Assembly: GCA_963755085.1 (NCBI GenBank) | Contig: CAVWIN010000010.1 | Coordinates: 1 to 64,000 of the forward strand | Origin: JACVRM01 sp963755085 | Lineage (GTDB): Bacteria > Actinomycetota > Thermoleophilia > Gaiellales > Gaiellaceae | Length of the DNA: 64,000 nucleotides | Reading direction: 5' to 3' | Shown here: piece after piece, positions 50,652 to 59,240 of the stretch | How the letters are laid out: each line of letters begins with the position of its first letter | How positions within the stretch are numbered: the stretch's first letter is position 1 | Translations under genes and position numbers: made by a program | The notes under the pieces: generated by a model | Database searches by the model: none | Seen by the model: only the letters and a program-made list of their open reading frames with translations | Told to the model about the DNA's origin: nothing

Positions 50652-51157
50652 GCGATGGCGTCGCAGGTCGCCGGGAACTGGCTGGCGTCCTGCTGCCCGG
50701 TCGACTTCAGGATCGTGAGCGGCGTATCCGGATCGGACGCGGCCGCGAGGTAGACGAACTTCCCGACGTCCGCGAAGACCGTCCCCTGGCCCGGCACGGT
50801 GATGTGCCCGTCGTTGCCGTTGATCGTCACGGTGACGGTGCCGTCGCCGTTCGGCTCGATGATCACCGGCCCGGCGAGCACCGTCGCCGCCGACTTCCCG
50901 TTCGCCGGGTTCGTGTACGTGATGTGGAAGTCGACGGCGTGCTTCACGAGCTTGCCGTTCGAATAGACGGTCTGGCGGATCGTCCCTTCCGTGTGCAGGA
51001 CGAACGGGAACGCGCACAGGCCGGCGGGGATCGTCCGCGTCCGGTCGAAGTGCGTCTCGGTCGTCACCGGCTGGTCGGCGGCCGCGGTCGTGGCGAGCGC
51101 CGCGGCCGCCGCGAGGGCGGCGAGCGTGGTTACCGCCCAGCAAGCATTGCGCTTCAT
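50648..51157 (-). CDS. Exported protein of unknown function
   Basis: The 169-residue protein has a signal peptide (to ~residue 27) and a beta-rich mature part (TIPAGLCAFPFVLHTEGTIRQTVYSNGKLVKHAVDFHITYTNPANGKSA ... NGNDGHITVPGQGTVFADVGKFVY) with two Cys that may pair. ATG 51157 follows GAGGAGG by five to six bases. It is expressed alone, and nothing in the context shows its role. Confidence 0.75.
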   Translation of the reverse strand: MKRNACWAVTTLAALAAAAALATTAAADQPVTTETHFDRTRTIPAGLCAFPFVLHTEGTIRQTVYSNGKLVKHAVDFHITYTNPANGKSAATVLAGPVIIEPNGDGTVTVTINGNDGHITVPGQGTVFADVGKFVYLAAASDPDTPLTILKSTGQQDASQFPATCDAIA

Positions 51158-51171
51158 CTGATGCCTCCTCG

Positions 51172-51218
51172 TCGTCGGGGTCGGTCGTCAGCGTCTAAGA
51201 CGCTTTTGACCCTGACGA
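51172..51218 (-). terminator. Large hairpin downstream of the DapA-like gene
   Basis: Outer arms TCGTCGGGGTC (51172-51182) and GACCCTGACGA (51208-51218) enclose a second hairpin GCGTC-TAA-GACGC (51191-51203). It begins right after the corrected stop (TAA 51222-51220) of the DapA-like gene on the minus strand. Confidence 0.6.
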
Positions 51219-52066
51219 GTTAGGAGAGGGTGTCGAGCCAGGCGTCGAGCGCGATCGCGCTCGTCGTCCGTGAGCTGCCGCAGCGGCCGGCGCACCTCGC
51301 CGGTCATGTCCACCCCGCGCCGCTGGACGATCCGCTTCAGCGCCGCGTGGCGCGGGAACCGCTCCACGAACGCGCGCAGCTCGCCGAGCGCGGCCGCGTC
51401 GGGGCCGTCGGGCCGGGCCACGGCGGCCGCGACCCGTTCCGGGAACGCCGACGCGAGGCCGGAGACCGCGCCGACGGCGCCGGCCGCCATCCCTTGCGAG
51501 ATCAGCGCCTCCGGGCCGACGAAGACGTCGAGCCCGTTGAGGAGGTACGGCGCGAACCGCTTCCACGGGGCGTCGGAGACCTTCAGGCCGACGTAGTTGG
51601 GCGCAAGGTCACGCAGCCGCGACACGACCTCGATCGACGCCGCGTAGCCAGAGGCGGCCTCGAACTCGTAGACGTAGAAGGGCAGCGGCGCGCACGCGGC
51701 GGCGGCGGACTGGAAGTGCGCGAGCAGCGCCTTGTCGTCGAGGCGGAAGTACGGCGGCGCGATCACGGCCACGGCGGCCGCGCCCGCATCGGACGCTGCG
51801 GCGGCCAGCCGGACGGTGTCCGCCGTCGTCTGCGCGCCGCAGTGGGCGATCGTCGTCAGCCCCGAGCGCGCGAAGAGCGTGATGCCGCGGATCCGCTCCT
51901 CGGGCGTCTGGAGAATGCCCTCCCCGGTCGTGCCGCCGGCGAGCACGCCGTTGACGCGCCCGGCGAGCAGGTACTCGGCGTAGCGCTCGAACGCGCCGTC
52001 GTCGAGCTCGGCCCCTCCGGCCCGGTACGGCGTCAGTGCAGCGGCAAGCGCGCCCTTGAGGCTCAT
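51188..52066 (-). CDS. DapA/NAL-superfamily aldolase, probable late frameshift
   Basis: The protein is a class I TIM-barrel aldolase of the dihydrodipicolinate synthase/N-acetylneuraminate lyase superfamily: VNGVLAGGTTGEGILQTPEER, PPYFRLDDKALLAHFQ, PFYVYEF, VGLKVSDAPWK (Schiff-base Lys) and VFVGPEALI. Whether it is true DapA is unclear. As written the frame runs to 51188, through a terminator hairpin. One base of shift near 51245 gives the normal family ending LDAWLDTLS and TAA at 51222-51220. ATG 52066. Confidence 0.85.
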   Translation of the reverse strand: MSLKGALAAALTPYRAGGAELDDGAFERYAEYLLAGRVNGVLAGGTTGEGILQTPEERIRGITLFARSGLTTIAHCGAQTTADTVRLAAAASDAGAAAVAVIAPPYFRLDDKALLAHFQSAAAACAPLPFYVYEFEAASGYAASIEVVSRLRDLAPNYVGLKVSDAPWKRFAPYLLNGLDVFVGPEALISQGMAAGAVGAVSGLASAFPERVAAAVARPDGPDAAALGELRAFVERFPRHAALKRIVQRRGVDMTGEVRRPLRQLTDDERDRARRLARHPLLTRQGQKRLRR

Positions 52067-52130
52067 GCGCTCAGCCGGCGAATGCCAGGACGACCGCGAG
52101 GAGCGTGCGCCGATCCACGAGCCCGGAGCG

Positions 52131-52136
52131 TACGCT
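52131..52136 (+). promoter_or_regulatory. Probable -10 hexamer TACGCT of a leaderless promoter
   Basis: TACGCT ends 9 bases before ATG 52146, without a ribosome-binding site. Confidence 0.35.
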
Positions 52137-52145
52137 TGCGCCCGG

Positions 52146-52904
52146 ATGGCCGGGCTGCGGATCGAGCGCGACGGAGCGGTGCTGTGGGTGACGCTCGCGA
52201 AGCCGGAGCGGCGCAACGCCTTCGACGCGGAGCTCATCCGCGAGCTCACCGAGGCGTTCGCGGACGTCGGCGACGCGCGCGCCGTCGTGCTGGCGGGCGA
52301 CGGCCCGTCGTTCTGCGCCGGCGCCGACGTCGAGTGGCAGCGCTCGTCGATCGACCTCACCTACGAGGAGAACGTGGAGGACGCGCTCCGGCTCTACCGG
52401 ATGCTGGAGGCGATCGACGGCTGCCCCGCGCCGGTGGTCGCGCGCGCGCACGGCTACGTGCTGGGCGGCGGCTCCGGCCTCGTGGCGTGCGCAGACATCG
52501 GCATCGCAGCGCCCGACGCCGTGTTCGGGTTCACGGAGGTCAAGCTCGGGATCATCCCGGCCGTCATCTCGCCGTTCGTGCTGCCGCGGATCGGTGCCGC
52601 GGCGCGCCGCCTCTTCGTCACCGGCGAGCGCTTCGGCGCCGAGACGGCGCTCCGCATCGGGCTCGTGGACGAGGTGGCCGAGGACCCGGACGCGGCCGTC
52701 GACCGCGTGCTCAGCGAGCTCGCCACGTCGGGGCCGGAGGCGGCTCGCGCGGCGAAGCGTCTCGTCCGCGAGGGGCCGCGCGACGAGGCCACGACCGAGG
52801 TCGCGGCCGGGCTGCGCACCGGGGCCGAGGGCCAGGAGGGCCTGCGCGCGTTCCTCGAGAAGCGCCGCGCAGCCTGGCGTTCCGCGGACGACGCGGCGCC
52901 GTAG
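52146..52904 (+). CDS. Enoyl-CoA hydratase/isomerase family protein
   Basis: The 252-residue crotonase-fold protein has the oxyanion-hole motifs GDGPSFCAGADVEW and HGYVLGGGSGLVACADIGIAA, and FGFTEVKLGIIPAVISPFVL. The Glu in TEVKLGI is a candidate catalytic residue. With carboxylase subunits on both sides it is plausibly methylglutaconyl-CoA hydratase of leucine degradation, but the sequence alone does not fix the substrate. ATG 52146. Confidence 0.9.
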   Translation: MAGLRIERDGAVLWVTLAKPERRNAFDAELIRELTEAFADVGDARAVVLAGDGPSFCAGADVEWQRSSIDLTYEENVEDALRLYRMLEAIDGCPAPVVARAHGYVLGGGSGLVACADIGIAAPDAVFGFTEVKLGIIPAVISPFVLPRIGAAARRLFVTGERFGAETALRIGLVDEVAEDPDAAVDRVLSELATSGPEAARAAKRLVREGPRDEATTEVAAGLRTGAEGQEGLRAFLEKRRAAWRSADDAAP

Positions 52905-52915
52905 TCTCCTAGTCT
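52902..52915 (+). promoter_or_regulatory. Tandem TAGTCT hexamers, probable -10 of a leaderless promoter
   Basis: TAGTCT occurs twice (52902-52907 and 52910-52915); the second ends 7 bases before ATG 52923 and there is no ribosome-binding site. Confidence 0.45.
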
Positions 52916-52922
52916 CCCGGCG

Positions 52923-54530
52923 ATGCCGGTCGCCAAGCTCCTGGTCGCCAACCGCGGCGAGATCGCCGTGCGCATCTTCCGCACCTGCCGCGAGCTCGGC
53001 ATCGCGACCGTGGCCGTGGCCGCCCCCGACGACCGCGGCGCGCTGCACACGCGCGTCGCGGATCAGACGGTCGAGATCGCCGGCTACCTCGATGCCGGCG
53101 AGCACGTCCGCGCGGCGCGCGAGGCCGGCGCCGACGCCGTCCACCCCGGGTACGGCTTCCTCGCCGAGAATCCCGGCTTCGCCGCCGCCGTCGAGGACGC
53201 CGGCCTGACGTTCGTCGGGCCGTCGCCCGACGCGCTCCGTCAGGGCGGCGACAAGCTCGAGGCGAAGCGGGTGGCGCAGGCGGCGGGCGTGCCGGTCGTC
53301 CCGGCAGGAGAGCCGGACGAGATCGGGTTCCCGCTCGTGATCAAGGCCGCCGCGGGCGGCGGCGGGCGCGGCATGCGCGTCGTGCGCGATCGGCATGAGC
53401 TCGACGACGCGCTCGAGGCCGCCCGCCGCGAGGCGCAGGCGGCCTTCGGCGACGACCGCGTGTTCTGCGAGCGGTATGTCGAGCGCCCGCGGCACGTCGA
53501 GATCCAGCTCGCCGCCGGCGGCGGGGTGGTCATTGCGCTTGGCGAGCGCGAGTGCTCGATCCAGCGCCGCCACCAGAAGGTGCTCGAGGAGTCGCCCGCA
53601 GTGGATGCCGAGCTGCGCGGCCGGATGAGCGAGGCGGCCGTCGCGTTCGCCCGGGCGATCGGCTACCGCAGCCTCGGCACGGCGGAGTTCATGGTCTCAC
53701 CCGATGGCCGGGACTTCTTCTTCCTCGAGCTCAACGGCCGCATCCAGGTCGAGCATCCGGTCACCGAGCTCGTCACCGGGCTCGACCTCGTCGCGCTCCA
53801 GCTCGCGATCGCGGACGGCGCCGCGCCTGCCCCGGGTCCGGTGTCGCCCGACGGTCACGCGGTCGAGGTGCGGCTCTACGCGGAGGACCCGTTGACGTTC
53901 CTGCCGCAGACCGGCCGCGTCGAGCGGCTGCGCCTCCCGGGCGGGATCCGCGTCGACGCGGGCGTCGCCGAGGGCGACGAGGTCGGCGTCACCTACGACC
54001 CGATGATCGCAAAGCTGATCGCGGCCGGCGAGACGCGCGACGAGGCGCTCGACCGGCTCGCGGAGGCCCTTGCCGAGACGCAGGTCAGCGGCGTCACGAC
54101 CAACCTGCCGTTCCTGCGCTGGCTCGTGCGCCATCCCGCGGTGCGCGCGGGCGAGACCACCACCGCGTTCCTGGCCGACTATCCGCCGCTCTCGCCCTAC
54201 CGGAAGCCGCCGCACGGACCCTGGCGCGGCGCGTTCCGCCTCAACCTGCCCGCGCCGCCTCCCCACTCCCCGCCCGACGTCGCCGCAGCGGGCGAGCACG
54301 GCCCGGGCGCCGAGTCGAGCGCGCTGACGGCGCCCATGCCGGGCACGGTGATCAAGGTGCTGACCGAGCCCGGCGCCGCGGTCACCCCGCGCGAGCCGCT
54401 CGTCGTGCTCGAGGCGATGAAGATGGAGACGCCGGTCGTGTCTCCCTACGACGCCGTCGTCAAGGCCGTGCACGTGGCCGAGGGCGACCTCGTCACCGGC
54501 GGGCAGCTGCTCGTCGAGCTCGAGGAGTAG
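52923..54530 (+). CDS. Acyl-CoA carboxylase biotin-containing (alpha) subunit
   Basis: The 535-residue protein combines biotin carboxylase (KLLVANRGEIAVRIFRTCRELG; ATP-grasp KAAAGGGGRGMRVV; ECSIQRRHQKVLEESP; FLELNGRIQVEHPVTE) with a C-terminal biotinyl domain whose biotinylated Lys is K500 (LEAMKMETPV). It is shorter than typical ~650-residue methylcrotonyl- or propionyl-CoA carboxylase alpha chains because the linker/BT region is reduced. It probably pairs with the beta subunit at 47424. The NGR of FLELNGR replaces the usual NTR/NPR. Confidence 0.9.
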   Translation: MPVAKLLVANRGEIAVRIFRTCRELGIATVAVAAPDDRGALHTRVADQTVEIAGYLDAGEHVRAAREAGADAVHPGYGFLAENPGFAAAVEDAGLTFVGPSPDALRQGGDKLEAKRVAQAAGVPVVPAGEPDEIGFPLVIKAAAGGGGRGMRVVRDRHELDDALEAARREAQAAFGDDRVFCERYVERPRHVEIQLAAGGGVVIALGERECSIQRRHQKVLEESPAVDAELRGRMSEAAVAFARAIGYRSLGTAEFMVSPDGRDFFFLELNGRIQVEHPVTELVTGLDLVALQLAIADGAAPAPGPVSPDGHAVEVRLYAEDPLTFLPQTGRVERLRLPGGIRVDAGVAEGDEVGVTYDPMIAKLIAAGETRDEALDRLAEALAETQVSGVTTNLPFLRWLVRHPAVRAGETTTAFLADYPPLSPYRKPPHGPWRGAFRLNLPAPPPHSPPDVAAAGEHGPGAESSALTAPMPGTVIKVLTEPGAAVTPREPLVVLEAMKMETPVVSPYDAVVKAVHVAEGDLVTGGQLLVELEE

Positions 54531-55115
54531 CTACTCGGCTGTGCGCGCCTGCGCCTGGCCAGCGACCGACGCGTTCAGCCCACGCCAGACGAGCAGTGCG
54601 GCGAGCGCCACGGCGACGATCACGGCGACCCAGAAGTCGCCGCTGCCGATCTCGGGCTTCACGACCATGTCGTAGGCGATCAGGAAGAGCAGGACGAGGT
54701 CGGCGCGCGAAAGCGCGAGGATGCGGCGGACGCGCGCTCCGACCGCAGGCGAGGTCGGCCCCTCGGCCTCGATCAGCTTCGCGATCCGGCCGGACTCCGG
54801 CCCGAAGAACCCGGCGCCAGCCACGAACGTGACCGCGAAGAGGACGAGCGCGATCACGACCCAGTCGTCGCCGAAGCCGTAGAAGTCCGAGTTGATCACC
54901 ATGAGGATCCCGGCGATCAGGACAACCAGCGAGGCCGGCATGAAGACGCGCATCCCGACCCACTCGGCGTCGGAGGCGAACGTCGCCGTCCGCACCGGGT
55001 CGTCGGAGGCAAGCGCCCGGAGCGACAGGAACTGGATCATCGCCGCCCCGCCGAGCCAGATCGCCACGCAGGCGATGTGGACGAAGAGCAGGAACTGGAA
55101 CCAGGTCAGGTTCAT
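54531..55115 (-). CDS. DUF2269-like membrane protein
   Basis: The 194-residue protein has about five membrane helices and conserved membrane His/Trp at the start (FLLFVHIACVAIWLGGAAMIQFL), typical of DUF2269/CopD-like proteins. It ends right at the carboxylase stop (convergent) and lies 16 bases downstream of the SCP2-like gene on the same strand. Function unknown. Confidence 0.8.
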   Translation of the reverse strand: MNLTWFQFLLFVHIACVAIWLGGAAMIQFLSLRALASDDPVRTATFASDAEWVGMRVFMPASLVVLIAGILMVINSDFYGFGDDWVVIALVLFAVTFVAGAGFFGPESGRIAKLIEAEGPTSPAVGARVRRILALSRADLVLLFLIAYDMVVKPEIGSGDFWVAVIVAVALAALLVWRGLNASVAGQAQARTAE

Positions 55116-55131
55116 GCGGCGGAGGCCTTCC

Positions 55132-55443
55132 TCAGAAGAGCTTCTGCAGCTTCATGGCCGCGCCCATGTCGCCCTTGACCTTGAGCTTGCCGGTCATGAA
55201 CGCGGTCATCGGGTTCAGCTCGCCGGCGACCATCCGGTCGAAATCGTCCTCGGCGATCGTGATCGTCGTGCCCGCGTCGGCGGCACCCTCGGTCACCGTG
55301 ACCCCGGAGCCGTCCTGCACGTCCACCTTCCACGCCCCTGCTCCGGTCACGTCGAACAGGTAGCTCGCGTTCACGCCCTGCGCCTTGGACGCATCGACCC
55401 GCGTCTCGAGGGTGTCGAAGAACTCCTTCGCGCTTTGTGCCAC
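55132..55443 (-). CDS. SCP2 sterol-binding domain protein
   Basis: The 103-residue protein is a minimal SCP2 fold: FFDTLETRVD, YLFDVTGAGAWKVDVQDGSGVTVTEG, TTITIAEDDFDRMVAGELNPMTAFMTGKLKVKGDMGAAMKLQKLF. It binds hydrophobic or acyl-CoA-like ligands. GTG 55443 follows GGAGG by six bases. It is co-directional with the DUF2269 gene. Confidence 0.9.
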   Translation of the reverse strand: MAQSAKEFFDTLETRVDASKAQGVNASYLFDVTGAGAWKVDVQDGSGVTVTEGAADAGTTITIAEDDFDRMVAGELNPMTAFMTGKLKVKGDMGAAMKLQKLF

Positions 55444-55486
55444 GTCCGCCTCCAGTCGTCGCCGATTTCGGCGCGACCCTAATGAA

Positions 55487-55669
55487 TCAGCCGTGGTGGC
55501 GCACGATGAGCGCCTGCGAGAGATCCCACTGGGCGCGCGCGATCTCCGCGCGATTGCGTTCGAGCTCTGACCGGCCGGCGCCGGCGGCTCGCAGTACCTG
55601 CCGCTCGTGCACGAGCTCGGCGACGCGCGCGAGCAGGTCCTCGGGGGTCTCGGTGGTCTCGATGCTCAC
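55487..55669 (-). CDS. Small helical protein of unknown function
   Basis: From GTG 55669 the protein is 60 residues: MSIETTETPEDLLARVAELV, ERQVLRAAGAG, ELERNRAEIARAQWDLSQALIVRHHG. It is a helical, charged small protein of a kind common in Actinobacteria. ATG 55711 would add 14 residues. No ribosome-binding site decides between them. It lies upstream of the SCP2 gene on the same strand. Confidence 0.55.
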   Translation of the reverse strand: MSIETTETPEDLLARVAELVHERQVLRAAGAGRSELERNRAEIARAQWDLSQALIVRHHG

Positions 55670-55754
55670 GGAGCCAGATATCGGGTGCCTGCGCGAAAGC
55701 TTGAGCGACATGCAACGGACATTCGCCCTCGCGGGCCGGATCCTTCTAAACGAG

Positions 55755-55760
55755 TAGCAT
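55755..55760 (+). promoter_or_regulatory. Probable -10 hexamer TAGCAT of a leaderless promoter
   Basis: TAGCAT ends 8 bases before GTG 55769, without a ribosome-binding site. Confidence 0.4.
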
Positions 55761-55768
55761 CGCCGTCC

Positions 55769-57231
55769 GTGCTGATCGAGGTGGCACCTCGCCGGGTGGA
55801 GGCGGCGTCATTCGAAACGCTCGCCGTCCCCGTGCGCGCGGATGCGCCGCGCGATGCGGCCGGGCTCGGCTCGATCGCCGCGCGCCTCGGCGCGCTCGAC
55901 AAGGGCGAGCTGCGCTCCGAGCCCGGCGAGTCGGTCGTCCTCCACGGCGACGGCGGACGCCTTGTCGCCGCCGGCGTCGGCGACGGCGGCGACCCCGACG
56001 ACGTCCGCTGGGCGGCCGCGGAGGTCGCGAAGGCGCTCGCGCACGTCGGCGGCCGTGTCGGCTGGGCGATCGACCCCGCGCTGCCGCTCCCGGCCGCCGA
56101 CCAGGCGACCGCGGTCGTCGAGGGCTGCTGCTCGGCGGCTACGACCCGGGCCTCTGGAAGCACGCGAGGGACCGCCGCCTTCCTGAGGCACTCGTGTTTC
56201 TGACCGATGAGGACGCGGACGCCGTCCTGGCGGCGGCCCGCCGCGCCGCCGTCGTCACGCGCTGGGCGAACCGTGCCCGCGACCTCGCCAACGAACCCGC
56301 CAACACCCTGACGCCCGCGGCCCTGGCGGGCTATGCGGAGTCCTTCGCCGCCGACCACGCGCACCTCTCGGCCGAGGCGCTTGGCCCCGACGAGGCTGCG
56401 GAGCTCGGCATGGGCGCCTTCCTCGGTGTCGCCGCCGGCAGCCACCAGCCGCCGCGGATGATCGTCATGCGCCACGAGCCGCCGGACGCACCGGGCGACC
56501 TCGTCCTTGGCCTGGTCGGCAAGGCGATCACCTTCGACACGGGCGGGATCTCGCTCAAGCCGCCGCTCTACATGGAGGACATGAAGGGCGACATGGCCGG
56601 CGGCGGCGCCGTGATCACCGGCATGGCCGCGCTCGCGGAGCTCGGGACGCCTGTGCGCGCCATCGCGGTCGTCGCCGCGACCGAGAACATGGCCGGCGGC
56701 GGCGCCTACCGGCCCGGCGACATCCTGCGTGCGGGGAACGGGACGACGATCGAGGTCCTCGACACCGACGCAGAGGGGCGCATCGTGCTCGCCGACGCGC
56801 TCTGGTACGCGCGCCGCCAGGGCGCGACGCACATCGTCGACTTCGCCACGCTGACCGGGACGATGGAGAAGGCGCTCGGCGACCTCTACGCCGGCGTGTA
56901 CGGCGCCCCCGCCGAGTGGCGGGACGAGGTCGTCGCCGCCGGCGAGGCGTCCGGCGACCATGCCTGGCCGTTCCCGCTGCACCCGCGCTACCGCCGCTTC
57001 ATCAACTCCGACTTCGCCGACCTCAAGAACCTCAACCGCCGCGGCCAGGGCGGCCCCACTTACGCCGCCGAGTTCCTGCGTCACTTCGCCGGCGACGGCC
57101 CGTGGGCGCACATCGACATGGCGGGCACGGGCTTCTTCACCTACTCGCGCGGCGACTACCTCTGGCAGCGGGGCGGCACCGGCTACGGCGTCCGGCTGAT
57201 CGCCGAGCTCGCCCGGCGGTTCGCAGCGTGA
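55769..57231 (+). pseudogene. pepA: Leucyl aminopeptidase (M17 family), frameshifted
   Basis: The first ~120 residues from GTG 55769 (VPVRADAPRDAAGLGSIAARL ... ALAHVGGRVGWAID) are the N-terminal domain. Near 56130 one base is missing from GAGGGCCTGCTGCTC-like sequence; with it restored the frame reads EGLLLGGYDPGLWKHARDRRLPEALVFLTDEDAD into the catalytic domain. The metal-binding motifs are complete there: GKAITFDTGGISLKP, MKGDMAGGGA and DTDAEGRIVLADAL. The catalytic part alone could start at 56194. It would release N-terminal amino acids from peptides. The acyl-CoA dehydrogenase start overlaps its stop. A consensus deletion is likelier than decay. Confidence 0.85.
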
Positions 57232-58361
57232 ACCTCGACCTGACGCCCGAGCACGAGCTCCTGCGGCGCACCGTCCGCGAATTCGCCGAGGAGCGCGTGG
57301 CGCCCGTCGCGGCGGAGCTCGACCACGAGCACCGCTTCCCCTACGAGCTGGTCACCGAGCTATCCGCGCTGGGCCTGATGGGCATGACCATCCCGGAGGA
57401 GTACGGCGGCGCCGGCAGCGACACGGTCTCGTACGCGATCGCGGTCGAGGAGCTGACGCGGATCGACTCATCCGTCGCGATCACCGTCGCAGCGCACCAC
57501 TCGCTCGGGACGCTGCCGATCTACTACTTCGGAAACGACGAGCAGAAGCGCGAGTGGCTGCCGCAGCTCACGTCGGGCGAGCGGCTCGCGGCGTTCGGGC
57601 TCACCGAGGCGGACGCCGGCTCCGATGCCGGCGCGACGCGCACGAGCGCCGAGCTGCGCGACGGCGAGTGGGTCGTGAACGGCTCGAAGATGTTCATCAC
57701 CAACGCCGGCACCGACATCAGCGGCTGCGTGACGATCACGGCGATCACCGGCGAGGGCGAGATCTCGAACATCATCGTCCCGAACGGAACACCCGGCTAC
57801 GAGATCTCGCCGCCCATGGACAAGCTCGGCTGGCGGGCGTCGGACACCCGCGAGCTGTCGTTCAAGGACGCGGCCGTGCCGGAGGCCAACCTGCTCGGGC
57901 CGCGCGGCGAGGGCTTCCGTCAGTTCCTCACCATCCTCGACGGCGGCCGGATCTCCGTCGCCGCGATGGGCGTCGGCCTCGCCCAGGGCGCCTACGACCT
58001 CGCCTACCGATACGCGCAGGAGCGCAAGCAGTTCGGCAAGCCGATCGCGAAGTTCCAGGCCGTTCAGTTCGCGCTGGCGGACATGGCGACCGAGATCGAG
58101 GCCGGCCGCCACCTCGTCTACCGGGCCGCGTGGCTGAAGGATCAGGGCCGCCCGTTCGCGCTCGAGGCGGCGATGGCCAAGCTCTACACGGGCGAGCTCT
58201 CGCACCGAGCCGCCAACTCGGCCCTCCAGATTCATGGAGGCTACGGCTTCATGGAGGAATCCGCGATCTCGCGCCTGTACCGCGACCAGAAGATCCTCGA
58301 GATCGGCGAGGGCACCAACGAGGTGCAGCGTATGGTCATCGCAAGGCACCTCGGGCTTTGA
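57228..58361 (+). CDS. Acyl-CoA dehydrogenase
   Basis: The 377-residue flavoprotein has the N-terminal helical domain (LTPEHELLRRTVREFAEERVAP), the beta domain FAD/substrate segment FGLTEADAGSDAGATRT and the C-terminal QIHGGYGFMEESAISRLYRDQKILEIGEGTNEVQRMVIARHL. The Glu of EGTNE occupies the catalytic-base position used by short/medium-chain enzymes; isovaleryl-CoA dehydrogenase normally lacks Glu there. So a short-chain or branched acyl substrate is likely but isovaleryl-CoA is not proven. GTG 57228 overlaps the aminopeptidase stop. Confidence 0.92.
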   Translation: MNLDLTPEHELLRRTVREFAEERVAPVAAELDHEHRFPYELVTELSALGLMGMTIPEEYGGAGSDTVSYAIAVEELTRIDSSVAITVAAHHSLGTLPIYYFGNDEQKREWLPQLTSGERLAAFGLTEADAGSDAGATRTSAELRDGEWVVNGSKMFITNAGTDISGCVTITAITGEGEISNIIVPNGTPGYEISPPMDKLGWRASDTRELSFKDAAVPEANLLGPRGEGFRQFLTILDGGRISVAAMGVGLAQGAYDLAYRYAQERKQFGKPIAKFQAVQFALADMATEIEAGRHLVYRAAWLKDQGRPFALEAAMAKLYTGELSHRAANSALQIHGGYGFMEESAISRLYRDQKILEIGEGTNEVQRMVIARHLGL

Positions 58362-59224
58362 CCGAGGGCGCCGTCACTCGCCCCGACGGCCGCACCGTCG
58401 CCTACGCCACGTGGGGCGACCCCGACGGGCGGCCGCTGCTGCAGATCCACGGCACGCCCGGATCGCGGCTCTCGCGCAGCCCGCACGAGGACGAGTACCT
58501 GAAGGCCAACGCGCACGTCGTGACGTTCGACCGGCCGGGCTACGGCCAGTCGTCGCCGTGGCACGACCGCACCGTGCTCGAGATCGCAGACGACGCGCTG
58601 GCGGTCGCAGACGCGATCGGCTGGGGCCGGTTCAGCGTGCTCGGCATCAGCGGCGGCGGGCCGCATGCGCTCGCGCTCGGCGTCCGCGCGCCCGAGCGCA
58701 TCGTCCGCCTCGGCGTCGCCGTCGGGGGGACGCCCGCCGAGCTCATCGACCCTGCCGACCTGATCGCGCACAACGCCGAAGGCCTGCGTCGCGTCCGGGA
58801 AGAGGGCCGCGAGAGCCTCGAGGAGTTCATGGCCCCGATCGCCGAGCATCTGGCCGCGGACGCGATGGCTGCGTTCGACGACGCGATGGCCGACGCGCCG
58901 GAGCCCGACCGTGAGTGGATGGCCCGGCCCGAGGTGCGGAGGACGCTCGTCGAGGGCATCACCGAGGGTTTCGCGAACGGCCCGCAGGGCTGGTTCGACG
59001 ACGCGTGGGCGCTCAGCACCGACTGGGGCTTCGCGCTCGGCGACGTCGCGGCGCCCGTCTGGTTCTGGTACGGCGAGCTCGACCGCAACGTTCCGATCGG
59101 AGCCGTCCGGGGGATGACCGAGCAGCTGAACGTCGCGTCGTTCGAGCTCATCCCCGGCAAGGGCCATTTCGGGTGGCTCGAGCAGGAGGAGCAGGTGCTG
59201 CGGACGCTCCTCGCCGCCGCGTGA
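58358..59224 (+). CDS. Alpha/beta-hydrolase fold protein
   Basis: The 288-residue protein has the fold's oxyanion segment QIHGTPGSRLS, the nucleophile elbow GISGGGPHALAL (Ser), acid candidate in WYGELDRNVP and the His of GKGHFGW. Substrate unknown. TTG 58358 is chosen because it overlaps the dehydrogenase stop by four bases and gives a normal N-terminus; no ATG/GTG exists nearby. It is last in the pepA-dehydrogenase-hydrolase operon. Confidence 0.88.
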   Translation: MTEGAVTRPDGRTVAYATWGDPDGRPLLQIHGTPGSRLSRSPHEDEYLKANAHVVTFDRPGYGQSSPWHDRTVLEIADDALAVADAIGWGRFSVLGISGGGPHALALGVRAPERIVRLGVAVGGTPAELIDPADLIAHNAEGLRRVREEGRESLEEFMAPIAEHLAADAMAAFDDAMADAPEPDREWMARPEVRRTLVEGITEGFANGPQGWFDDAWALSTDWGFALGDVAAPVWFWYGELDRNVPIGAVRGMTEQLNVASFELIPGKGHFGWLEQEEQVLRTLLAAA

Positions 59225-59226
59225 GA

Positions 59227-59232
59227 TAGCCT
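59227..59232 (+). promoter_or_regulatory. Probable -10 hexamer TAGCCT of a leaderless promoter
   Basis: TAGCCT ends 8 bases before GTG 59241, without a ribosome-binding site. Confidence 0.4.
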
Positions 59233-59240
59233 CACTTCTA

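Noticed and set aside
57228..58361. Assigning the gene symbol of isovaleryl-CoA dehydrogenase
   Set aside because: The Glu in EGTNE is at the short/medium-chain catalytic position, unlike characterised isovaleryl-CoA dehydrogenases.
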